Source: Cavia porcellus (lineage: Eukaryota; Chordata; Mammalia; Rodentia; Caviidae). Taken from it: a stretch of 64,000 nt of DNA. Every line of letters begins with the position of its first letter. Positions within the stretch are counted from its first letter, which is position 1. Under the pieces are notes generated by a model. That model did not search any database, was not told the DNA's origin, and saw nothing but the letters and a program-made list of their open reading frames with translations. The stretch spans positions 1 through 64,000 of the forward strand of contig NW_026947547.1 in the NCBI RefSeq assembly GCF_034190915.1. Reading direction: 5' to 3'. The position numbers and the translations under genes were made by a program. Below are positions 32,716 to 43,845 of the stretch, one piece after another.

Positions 32716-35644
32716 TTAGGGTTAGGGTTAGGGTTGGGTTAGGGTTGCTGTTGGGGTTGTGGTTCAGGTTGGGGTTGGGGTTGGGTTTGGGTTTAAGGTT
32801 AGTGTTAGGTTTAGGGTTAGGGTTAGGGTAGAGTTAGGGTTAGGGATAGGGTTAGGGTTGGGTTAGTGTTAGGGTTAGGGATAGGTTTAGTGTTGGGTTA
32901 GGGTAGGGTTTGCGGTTGTGTTACGGTTTGGTGTTGGCATTTGGGTTTGGGTTAGGGTAAGTGCAAGGGTTAGGTTTAGGGTTAGGGTTAGGTTTGGTTA
33001 GGGTTGGTTAGGCTTAGGGTTAGGGTTAGGGTTAGCATTAGGCTTAGGGTTTGGGTTAGGCTTAGGGTTAGTGTTACGGTTTGTGTTAGTGTTAGTGTTA
33101 GGGTTGGGTTAGGGTATGTGTTAGGTTTAGGGTTAGGGTTAGAGTTAGGGTTAGGATTAGGGGTTAGGGTTAGGTTTAGGTTTGGGTTAGGTTTAGGGTT
33201 AGGTCAGGGTTAGCGTTAGGCTTAGGGCTAGGGTTAGGATTAGAGATAGGATTAGGTTTAGTGTTAATGTTAGGGTTAGGGCTGGGTTAGGTTTTATTGT
33301 TTGGGTTAGGGATAGGGTTAGGCTTTGCATTAGGGTCAGGGTTAGGGTTAGGGTTAGCGTTGGGTTAGGGTTAGGGTTAGGCTTAGGGTTAGGGTTAGGG
33401 TTAGGGATACTATTAGGGGTAGGGTTAGGTTAAATGTTAGAGGTACTGTTAGGTTTGGGTTTGGGTTATGGTTATGGTTAGGGTGAGGGTTAGGGTTAGG
33501 CTTTGGCTTCGAGTATGGGTCAGGGTTAGTGTTAGGGTTAGTGTTGTGTTATGGTTAGAGTTTAGGTTTAGGGTTAGGGTTTAGGGTTGGGTTAAGGTTA
33601 GGCTTAGGTTTATGGTTATGTTTAATTTTGGTTAGGGTTCATTAGGGATAGGGTTAGGTTTAGGGTTACGGTTAGGTTTAGATTAGGGTTCAGGTTAGGC
33701 TTAGGGTTAGGGTTAGGGTTGGGATTAGAGTTAAGTTTGGTTTGGGGTAAGGTTAGGGTTAGGTTTATGGTCAGCATTAGGTTTAGGTGTTAGGATTAGG
33801 GTTAGTGTTTGGGTTAGGGTTAGCTATAGGGTTGGGTTCGGTTTCGGGTTAGAGTTAGGTTTAGGGTTGGGTTAGGTTTAGAATTAGGGTTGGGTTAGGG
33901 TTATGTTAGGGTTAGGGTTAGGGTTAGCGCTAAGGTTAGGTTTAGCGTTTGGGTTAGGGTTAGATTAGGGTTAGGCTTAGAGTTAGGGTTAGGGTCACGT
34001 TTAGTGTTCGGTTAGGTGTTGGCTTAGATTTAGTGTTAGGGTTAGGGTTAGATTAAGGTTAGGGTTAGAGTTGGGGTTAGGCTTGAGTGGGTGTAAGGGT
34101 TAGGGTTAGGGTTAGGGCTAGGGTTAGGGTTTGAGGGTTAGGGTTAGTGTTGGAGGGTTAGGGTAAAATTTAGGGTTAGGGCTTGTGTTAGGTGTAGCGT
34201 TGGTTTAGGTTTAGCGTTAGGTTAGGTTTAGGTTTATGGTTAGGGCTAGGGTTAGGATTAGTGTTGGGTTAGAGTTAGGGTTAGGGTTAGGTTTATGGTT
34301 AGGATTAGGGTTAGGGGTTATGCTTATGGATAGGGTTAAGGTTAGTTTTGGATTAGTGTTAGGGTTCCCCTTGGGGTTAGCGTTAGGGTGAGGGTGAGGG
34401 TTAGGTTAGGGTTAGAATTGGTTTAGAGTTAGGGTGTGGATTAGGGTTAGGGTTAGGGTGAGGATCAGGGTCAGAATCAGGGTTAGGGCTAGTGTTAGAG
34501 TTAGGGTTAGGGTTAGGTTTAGGGTTAGGTTTGTGTTAGAGTTAGGGATAGGGTTAGTGTTAGGGTTGGGTTAGGGTTACGGTTAGGGTTAGGGTTAGTG
34601 TTATTGGGTTATGGTTAGGGTTATGGTTACGATTATGTTTGGGTTTCGGTTAGGTTTAGGGTTAAGGTTAGGGTTATGTTTTGGGAAAGCGTTGGGTTAG
34701 GGTTAGTATTATGGTTCGGGTTGGGTTAGTGTTAGGGTTGGGTTAGGGTTAGGGTTAGGGTTAGGGTTAGTGTTATTGGGTCATGGTTAGGCTTATAGTT
34801 AGGTTTATGGTTGGGTTTGGGTTAGGGTTAGGGTTAGGGTTAGGGTTAGGGTTATGTTTTGGGTTAAGGTTGGGTTAGGGCTAGTATTAGGTTTCGGGTT
34901 CGGTTACTGTTAGGGTTATGGCTATGGTTAGGGTTACGTTTGGGTTAGGTTTTGGGTTAGGTTATGGTTAGGGTTAGGGTTAAGGTTAGGGGTAGGGTTA
35001 GAGTTAGTGTTAGGGTTAGGGTTTCATTAGTGTTAGTGTTATGGTTCGGGTTCGGGTTAGGCTTGGGGTTGGGGTTAGGGTTGTGGTTGTGGTTGGCGAT
35101 AGGTTTACGGCAAGGTTTAGGGATAGGGTTAGGGTTAGGGTACAGTTTAGATTTGGTTAGGGTTGGTTAGGGTTAGTGTTAGGCTTAGGTTTATGGGTAG
35201 GGTAGGGTTAGTGTTAGGTTTAGGGTTAGGGTGGGGTTAGGGTTAGTGTTAGGGTTATAGTTAGGGTTAGGTTTAGGGTTAGATTTAGGTTTAGGGTTAG
35301 GGTTGGGTTTCAGGTTAGGGTTAGGCTTTTGGTTAGATTTAAGTTTAGGGTTAATTTAGTGTTTGTTTCGGTTGGTTAGGGTTATGGTTAGGCTTAGGCT
35401 TAGGCTTAGGTTTAGAGTTAGGGTTACATTTAGAGTTAGGTTTAGTGTCAGGGTTGTGTTACGGTTAGGGTTAGGGTTAGGGTTAGGGTTAGGGTTAGGG
35501 TTGGGTTAGTGTTATGGTTAGGGATAGGTTTAGGGTTGGGTTAGGGTAGGGTTTGCTGTTGTGTTTCGGTTTGGGGTTGGCGTTGGGGTTTGGGTTAGGG
35601 TAAGTGCTAGGGTTAGGGTTAGGGTTAGGGTTAGGTTTGGTTAG

Positions 35645-36990
35645 GGTAGGTTAGGCTTAGTGTTACGGTTAGTGTTAGCATTAGGCTTAGGGTTAGGGTA
35701 AGGCTTAGGGTTAGGGTTACGGTTTGGGTTATTGTTAGGGTTAGGGTGGGGTTAGGGTAAGCGTTAGGGTTAGGGTTAGGGTTCGAGTTAGGGTTAGGAT
35801 TAGGGGTTAGTGTTAGGGATAGGGTTAGGGTTAGGTTTGGGTTAGGGTTATGTTAGGGTCAGGGTTAGCGTTAGGCTTAGAGCTAGGGTTAGGTTTAGAG
35901 ATAGGATTAGCTTTAGTGTTAGTGTTAGGGTTAGGGTTGGGTTAGGTTTTCTTGTTTGGGTTAGGGTTAGGGTTAGGCTTTGGTTTAGGGTCAGGGTTAG
36001 GGTTAGGGTTAGCGTTGGGTTAGGGTTAGGGTTAGGGTTAGGGTAAGGGTTAGGGTTAGGGATACTATTAGGGTTAGGGTTAGGTTAAATGGTAGAGGTA
36101 CTGTTAGGGTTGGATTTGGGTTATGGTTATGGTTATGGTTAGGTTAGGGTTAGGCTTTGGTTTCGGGTATGGGTCAGGGTTAGGTTTAGGGTTAGTGTTG
36201 TGTTATGGTTAGAGTTTAGGTTTAGGGTTAGGATTTAGGGTTGGTTAGGTTAGGCTTAGGTTTAGTGTTAGGTTTAGTTTTGGTTAGGGTTAGGGTTAGG
36301 GTTAGGTTTGGTTAGGGTAGGTTAGGCTTAGTGTTACGTTTAGTGTTAGCATTAGGCTTAGGGTTAGGGTAAGTCTTAGGGTTAGGGTTACTGTTTGGGT
36401 TATTGTTAAGGTTAGGGTGGGGTTAGGGTAAGTGTTACGTTAGGGTTAGGGTTCGAGTTAGGGTTAGGATTAGGGGTTAGTGTTAGGGTTAGGGTTAGGG
36501 TTAGGGTTAGGGTTTGGTTAGGGTTATGTTAGGGTCAGGGTTAGCGTTAGGCTTAGAGCTAGGGTTAGGATTAGAGATAGGATTAGGTTTAGTGTTAGTG
36601 TTAGGGTTAGGGTTGGGTTAGGTTTTATTGTTTGGGTTAGGGTTAGGTTTAGGCTTTGGGTTAGGCTTAGGGTTAGGGTTAGTGTTAGCGTTGGGTTAGG
36701 GTAAGGGTCAGGGTTAGGGTTAGTGTTAGGTTTACGGTTAGTGGTTAGGGTTAGGGTTAGGGTTAGTGTTGGGTTAGGGTTAGCCTTAGGGTTAGGGTTA
36801 GGTTTAGTGATGGTTAGGGCTGGTTAGGGGTAGGCTTAAGGTTAGGGTTAGAGTTACATTTAGGATTTAGGTTAGGGTTAGGTTTAGGTTGAGGTTTAGG
36901 TTTAGGTTTAGGGTTAGAGTTTGGGTTAGGGCAGGAATAGAGTTACGGTTGGGTTGTTTTAGGGATAGGGTTAAATTTATGGTTAGCATT
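35645..36990 (+). repeat. ~672-bp tandem duplication (copy B)
   Basis: GGTAGGTTAGGCTTAGTG (35,645 and 36,316) begins two units about 671 apart. Each unit carries GCATTAGG, TTCGAGTTAGG and a TTTTNTTG module: TTTTCTTG in the first unit (35,947), TTTTATTG in the second (36,628). The right edge is approximate. Confidence 0.75.
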
Positions 36991-37123
36991 AGGTTTAGGT
37001 GTTAGGGTTTGTGTTAGGGTTTGGGTTAGGGTTAGGCATAGGGTTGGGTTAGGTTTAGGTTTAGGGTTAGGCTTAGGCTTCGCCTTACGTTTAGAGTTAG
37101 GGTTACATTTAGAGTTAGGTTTA

Positions 37124-40100
37124 GTGTCAGGGTTGTGTTACTGTTAGGGTTAGGGTTAGGGTTAGGTTTAGGCCTATGGTAGGGTAAGGGTAGTGTTAGG
37201 GTTAGGGTACTCTTATCGTTAGGGTTATGGTTATGGTTAGGGTTAGGGTTCGTGTTGGGTTAGGTTTAGGGTTAGGGTTAGGGTTGGGTTAGGGTTGCTG
37301 TTGGGGTTGTGGTTCAGGTTGGGGTTGGGGTTGGGTTTGGTTTTAGGGTTAGGGTTAGGGTTAGGGTTAGGGATAGGGTTAGGGTTGGGTTTGTGTTAGG
37401 GTAAGGGATAGATTTAGGGTTGGGTTAGGGTAGGGTTTGCGGTTGTGTTTCGGTTTGGGGTTGGCGTTGGGGTTTGGGTTTGGGTAAGTGCTAGGGTTAA
37501 GTTTAGGGTTAGGGTTAGGTTTGGTTAGGGTTGGTTAGGCTTCGGGTTAGGGTTAGGGTTAGCATTAGGCTTAGGGTTAGGGTTAGGCTTAGGGTTAGGG
37601 TTAAGGTTTGGGTTAGTGTTAGGATTAGGGTTGGGTTAGTGTAAGTGTTAGGGTTAGGGTTTGGGTTAGAGTTAGGGTTAGGATTAGGGGTTAGGGTTAG
37701 GGTTAGGTTTGTGTTAGGTTTAGGGTTAGGGTCAGTGTTAGCGTTAGGCTTAGGGCAAGGGTTAGGATTAGAGTTATGATTAGGTTTAGTGTTAGTGTTA
37801 GGGTTAGGGTTGGGTTAGGTTTTATTGTTTGGGTTAGGGTTAGGGTTAGGCTTTGGGTTAGGGTCAGGGTTAGGGTTAGGGTTAGCGTTGGGTTAGGGTT
37901 AGGGTTAGGGTTAGGGTTAGGGTTAGGGTTAGGGATACTATTAGGGTTAGGGTTAGGTTAAATGGTAGAGGTACTGTTAGGGTTGGGTTTGGGTTATGGT
38001 TATGGTTAGGGTTAGGGTTAGGGTTAGGCTTTGGCTTCGGGTATGGGTCAGGGTTAGGTTTAGGGTTAGTGTTGTGTTATGTTTAGAGTTTAGGTTTAGG
38101 GTTAGGATTTAGGGTTGGGTTAGGTTAGGCTTAGGGTTAGGGTTAGGTTTAGTTTTGGTTAGGGTTCGTTAGGGATAGGGTTAGGGTTAAGGTTACATTT
38201 AGGTTTAGATTAGGGTTCGGGTTAGGCTTAGGGTTAGGGTTAGGGTTGGGATTAGAGTTAAGGTTGGTTTGGGTTTAGGTAAGGGTTAGGTTTACGGTTA
38301 GGGTTAGGGTTAGGGTTAGGTTTAGGGTTAGGGTTAGTGTTTGGGTTAGGGTTAGGTATAGGGTTGGGTTCGGTTTCGGGTTAGACTTAGGTTTAGGGTT
38401 GGGTTAGGTTTAGAATTAGGGTTGGGTTAGGGTTAGGGTTAGGGTTAGGTTTAGATTAGGGTTCGGGTTAGGCTTAGGTTTAGGGTTATGGTTGGGATTA
38501 GAGTTAAGGTTGGTTTGGGTTAGGGTTAGGGTTAGGTTAATGGTCATCAGTAGGTTGAGGTGTTAGTGTTAGCGTTAGTGTTTGGGTTACGGTTAGGTAT
38601 TGGGTTCGGTTCGGTTTCGGGTTAGGGTTAGGTTTACGGTTGGTTTAGGTTTAGAATTAAGGTTGGGTTAGGGTTAGGGTTAGGGTTACCATTAAGGTTA
38701 GGGTTAACGTTTGGATTAGGTTTAGATTAGGGTTAGGCTTAGAGTTAGGGTTAGGGTTACGTTTAGCGTTGGATTAGGTGTAAGTTTAGAGTTAGTGTTA
38801 CGGTTATGGTTAGGGTTAGTTTAAGGTTAGGGTTAGAGTTGAGGTTAGGCTTTGGGTGGGGGTAAGGGTTAGGGTTAGGGTTAGGGCTAGGGTTAGGGTT
38901 AGGCTTAGGGTTTGAGGGTTACGGTTAGTGTTGGAGGTTTAGGGTAAAATTTAGGGTTAGGGCTCAGGTTAGGTGTAGCGTTCGGTTTAGGGTTAGGGTT
39001 AGGTTAGGTTTAGGTTTAGGGTTAGGGCTAGGGTTAGGATTAGTGTTGCCTTAGAGTTAGGGTTAGGGTTAGCCTTGGGGTTAGTGTTAGGGTGAGGGTG
39101 AGGGTTAGGTTAGGGTTAGGATTGGGTTAGAGTTAGGGTGAGAATTAGAGTTAGTGTTAGGGTGAAAATCAGGTTAAGTTTCAGGGTTAGGGCTAGCATT
39201 AGAGTTAGGGTTAGGTTTAGGTTTAGGGTTAGGGTTGTGTTAGGGTTAGGTTTAGAGTTAGGGTTAGGGTTAGGGTTCGGGCTAGGATTAATATTATTGG
39301 GTTATGGTTATGGTTAAGGTTAGGGTTATTTTTGGCTTAGCCTTAGGTTTAGGGTTAGGGTTGTGTTAGTGTTAGGGATAGGGTTAGTGTTAGGTTTTGG
39401 TTAGGGTTAGGGTTATGGTTAGGCTTAGCGTAAGGGTTAGGGGTAGGGTTAGTGTGAGGTTTTATGGTTGGGTTAGGGTTAGGTTTAGGGTTAGGGTTAT
39501 GTTTTGGGTTAGGGTTGGGTTAGGGTTAGTATTAGGGTTTGGGTTGGGTTAGTTTTAGTGTTACGACTAGGGTTAGGGATACGTTTGGGTTAGGATTTGG
39601 GTTAGGTTAGGGTTAGGGTTAGGGCTAAGGATAGGGGTACGGTTAGAGTTAGTGTTAGGGTTAGGGTTTCATTAGTGTTAGTTTTATGGTTCGGGTTATG
39701 TTTAGGGTTGTGTTTGGGGTTAGGGCTGTGATTGTGGTTGGCGATAGGTTTACGGCAAGGTTTAGGGATAGGGTTACGGTTAGGGTACGGTTTAGATTTG
39801 GTTAGGGTTGGTTAGGGTAAGTGTTAGGCTTAGGTTTATGGGTAGGGTAGGGTTAGTGTTAGGGTTAGGGTTAGGTTTGGGTTAGGGTTAGTGTTAGGGT
39901 TACAGTTAGGGTTAGGGTTAGGGTTAGATTTACTTTTAGGGTTAGGGTTGGGTTTCAGGTTAGGGTTAGGGTTAGGCTTTTGGTTAGGTTTAAGTTTAGG
40001 GTTAATTTAGGGTTGGTTTCAGTTGGTTAGGTTTAGGGTTAGGCTTAGGCTTAGGTTTAGGGTTAGAGTTAGAATTATGGTTAGGTTTAGTGTCAGGGTT

Positions 40101-40330
40101 GTGCTACGGTTAGGGTTAGGGTTAGGGTAGGTTTAGGCTTATGGTAGGGTAAAGGTAGCATTAGGGTTAGGGTACTCTTATCGTTAGGGTTATGGTTATG
40201 GTTACGGTTAGGGTTTGTGTTGGGTTAGGTTTAGGTTTAGGGTTAGGGTTGTGTTAGGGTTGCTGTTGGGTTGTGGTTCAGGTTGGGGTTGTGGTTGGGT
40301 TTGGTTTTAGGGTTAGGGTTAGGGTTAGGG
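37124..40330 (+). repeat. Duplicated block, copy 2 of the ~23.0-kb-spaced pair
   Basis: This is the partner of 14,110-17,235, overlapping the right end of the first large duplicate. Its right edge coincides with the left edge of the second large duplicate at about 40,330. Confidence 0.8.
38886..40330 (+). repeat. Segment between the two large duplicate copies
   Basis: It is the right part of the block duplicated from 14,110-17,235, matching about 15,880-17,235. Markers are GTAAAATTTAGG (about 38,944), ATTAATATTATTGGG (about 39,288), TTTCATTAG (about 39,668), TACTCTTATC (40,174) and GTTGCTGTTGGG (about 40,258). It is absent after the second large copy. No gene is seen. Confidence 0.78.
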
Positions 40331-43300
40331 TTAGGGATAGGGTTAGGCTTTGGGTTAGGGTCAGGGTTAGGGTTAGAGTTAGCATTGGGTTAGGGTTAGG
40401 GTTAGGGTTAGGGTTAGGGTTAGGGCTAGGGATACTATTAGTGTTAGTGTTAGGTTAAATGTTAGAGGTACTGTTAGGGTTGGGTTTGGGTTATGGTTAT
40501 GGTTATGGTTAGGGTTAGGGTTAGGCTTTGCCTTCGGTTATGGGTCAGGGTTAGGTTTAGGGTTAGTGTTGGGTTATGGTTAGAGTTTAGGTTTAGGGTT
40601 AGGGTTTAGGGTTGGGTTAGGGTTAGGCTTAGGGTTAGGGTTAGGTTTAGTTTTGGTTAGAGTTCGTTAGGGATAGCGTTAGGGTTATTGTTACGGTTAG
40701 GTTTATATTAGGGTTCGGGTTAGGCTTAGGGTTAGGGTTAGGGTTGGGATTAGAGTTAAGGTTGGTTTGGGTTTAGGTTAGGGTTAGGTTTACGGTCAGC
40801 ATTAGGTTTAGGTGTTAGGTTTAGGGTTAGTGTTTGGGTTAGGGTTAGGTATAGGGTTGGGTTCGGTTTCGGGTTAGATTTAGGTTTAGGGTGTGGTTAA
40901 GTTTAGAATTAGGGTTGGGTTAGGGTTAGGGTTAAGGTTAGGGTTACCGTTAAGGTTAGATTTAGCGTTTGGGTAAGGGTTAGATTATGGTTAGGCTTAT
41001 AGTTAGGGTTAGGGTTACGTTTAGTGTTCGGTTAGGTATTGGCTTAGAGTTAGGGTTAGTGTTAGGGTTAGTTTAAGGTTAGGGTTAGAGTTGGGGTTAG
41101 GCTTGAGTGGTTGTAAGGGTTAGGGTTAGGGTTTGGGCTAGGGTTAGGGTTTGAGGGTTAGGGTTAGTGTTGGAGGGTTAGGGTAAAATTTAGGGTTAGG
41201 GCTCGGGTTAGGTGTAGCGTTGGTTTAGTTTAGCGTTAGGTTAGGTTTAGGTTTATGGTTAGGGCTAGCTTTATGATTAGTGCTGGGTTAGAGTTAGAGT
41301 TAGGGTTAGGTTTACGGTTAGGATTAGGTTTAGGGGTTATGCTTATGAATAGGGTTAAGGTTAGTTTTGGATAAGGGTTAGGGTTAGCCTTGGGGTTAGT
41401 GTTAGGCTGAGGGTGAGGGTTAGGTTAGGGTTAGGATTGGTTTAGAGTTAGGGTGAGGATTAGGGTTAGGGTGAGGGTGAGGATCAGGGTCAGAGTCAGG
41501 GTTAGGGCTAGTGTTAGAGTTAGGATTATTGTTAGCTTTAGGGTTAGGTTTGTGTTAGAGTTAGGGATAGTGTTAGTGTTAGGGTTGGGTTAGGGTTACG
41601 GTTAGGGTTAGGGTTAGTGTTATTGGGTTATGGTTAGTGTTATGGTTAGGTTTATGGTTGGGTTTGGATTAGGGTTAGGGTTAGGGTTATGTTTTGGGTT
41701 AGGATTGGGTTAGGGTTAGTATTAGGGTTCGGGTTGAGTTACTGTTAGGGATAGGGCTAGGGTTAGGGTTACGTTTGGTTTAGGTTTTGGGTTAGGTTAA
41801 GGTTAGGGTTAGGGTTAAGGTTAGGGGTAGCGTTAGAGTTAGTGTTAGGGTTAGGGTTAGGGTTAGGGTTAGGGTTTGGTTAGGTTTAGGGTTATGGTTA
41901 GGCTTTTCGTAAGGGTTAGGGTTAGAGTTAGGGTTAGGGTTAGGGTTAGGGTCAGGTTAGTGGTCATCATTAGGTTTAGGTGTTAGGGTTATGGTTAGTG
42001 TTTGGGTTAGGGTTAGGTATCGGGTTGGGTTCGGTTTCCGGTTAGGGTTAGGTTTAGGGTTGGGTTAGGTTTAGAATTAAGGTTGGGTTAGGGTTAGGGT
42101 TAGGGTTAGCGTTAAGTTTAGGGTTAACGTTTGGGTTAGGGTTAGATTAGGGTTAGTCTTAGAGTTAGGGTTAGGGTTACGTTTAGTGTTGGATTAGGTG
42201 TAAGTTTAGAGTTAGTGTTACGGTTATGGTTAGGGTTAGTTTAAGTTTAGGGTTAGAGTTGGGGTTAGGCTTTGAGTGGGGGTAAGGGTTAGGGTAAGGG
42301 TTAGGGCTAGGGTTAGGGTTTAACTTAGGGTTTGACGGTTAGGGATAGTGTTGGAGGTTTAGGGTCAAATTTAGGGTTAGGTTTCAGGTTAGGTGTAGCG
42401 TTCGGTTTAGGGTTAGGGTTTGGTTAGGTTTAGGTTTAGGGTTAGGCCTAGGGTTAGGATTAGTGTTGGGTTAGAGTTAGGGTTAGGGTTAGCCTTGGGG
42501 TTAGTGTTAGGGTGAGGGTGAGGGTTAGGTTAGGGTTAGAATTGGGTTAGAGTTAGGGTGAGAATTAGGGTTAGGGTTAGGGTGAGAATCAGGTTCGGGT
42601 TCAGGGTTAGGGCTAGCGTTAGAGTTAGGGTTAGGTTTAGGTTTAGGGTTAGGGTTGTGTTAGTGTTAGGTTTAGAGTTAGGGTTAGGGTTAGGGTTCGG
42701 GCTAGGATTAATATTATTGGGTTATGGTTATGGTTAGGGTTAGGGTTACGTTTGGCTTAGGGTTAGGTTTAGGGTTCGGGTCGTGTTAGTGTTACGGATA
42801 GGGTTAGTGTTAGGGTTTGGTTAGGGTTAGGGTTATGGTTAGGCTTAGCGTAAGGGTTAGGGTTAGGGTTAGTGTGAGGATTTATGGTTGGGTTTGGGTT
42901 AGGGTTAGGGTTGGGGTTATGGTTATGTTTGGGGTTAGGTTTGGGTTAGGCTTAGTATTAGCGTTCGGGTTGCTTTAGTGTTAGGGTTACGGCTAGGGTT
43001 TGGGATACCTTTAGGTTAGATTTTGGGTTAGGTTAGGGTTAGGGTTACGGTTAACGTTAAGGGTAGGGTTAGAGTTAGTGTTAGGGTTAGGGTTTCATTA
43101 GTGTTAGTGTTATGGTTCGGGTTATGGTTAGGGTTGGGGTTGGGGTTAGGGTTGTGGTTGTGGTTGGCGATAGGTTTAGGGCAAGTTTTAGGGTTAGGGT
43201 TAGGGTTAGGGTTCGGTTTAAATTTGGTTAGGGTTGGTTAGGGTAAGTGTTAGGCTTAGGTTTATGGGTAAGGTAGGGTTAGTATTATGGTTAGGGTTAG

Positions 43301-43499
43301 GGTTGGGTTAGGGTTACAGTTAGGGTTAGGGTTAGGGTTAGGGTTAGGGTTAGATTTATGTTTAGGGTTAGGGTTGGGTTTCAGGTTAGGGTTAGGGTTA
43401 GGCTTTTGGTTAGTTTTAAGTTTAGGGTTAATTTAGGGTTGGTTTCAGTTGGTTAGGGTTAGGGTTAGGCCTAGGCTTAGGCTTAGCTTTAGGGTTAGG

Positions 43500-43845
43500 G
43501 TTAGATTTAGGGTTAGGTTTAGTGTCAGGGTTGTGTTACGGTTAGGGTTAGGGTTAGGGTTAGGTTTAGGCTTATGGTAGGGTAAGGGTAGCGTTAGGGT
43601 TAGGGTACTCTTATCGTTAGGGTTATGGTTATGGTTAGGGTTAGGGTTCGTGTTGGGTTAGGTTTAGGGTTAGGGTTAGATTTAGGGTTAGGTTTAGTGT
43701 CAGGGTTGTGTTACGGTTAGGGTTAGGGTTAGGGTTAGGTTTAGGCTTATGGTAGGGTAAGGGTAGCGTTAGGGTTAGGGTACTCTTATCGTGAGGGTTA
43801 TGGTTATGGTTAGGGTTAGGGTTAGTGTTCGTGTTGGGTTAGGTT
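43500..43845 (+). repeat. 175-bp tandem duplication (copy C)
   Basis: ACTCTTATCG occurs at 43,607 and 43,782, a period of 175. It is inherited with the large duplication (offset 11,129 from 32,478 and 32,653). The outer edges are approximate. Confidence 0.85.

Larger units (their letters stand above)
29200..38886 (+). repeat. Large tandem duplication, copy 1 (~9.7 kb)
   Basis: It aligns to 40,330-50,110. The spacing is exactly 11,129 at GGATACTATT (29,301), AGGCTTTTCG (30,771), TTCGGTTTCC (30,901), both TACTCTTATC copies (32,478 and 32,653), GATACTATT (33,406) and GTTCCCC (34,364). It is 11,117 at 34,964 and then 11,224 from 36,061 to the end, after a 101-bp gain in copy 2. Few substitutions separate the copies by eye. 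It contains six-copy family member B (about 32,340-36,060). Confidence 0.88.
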
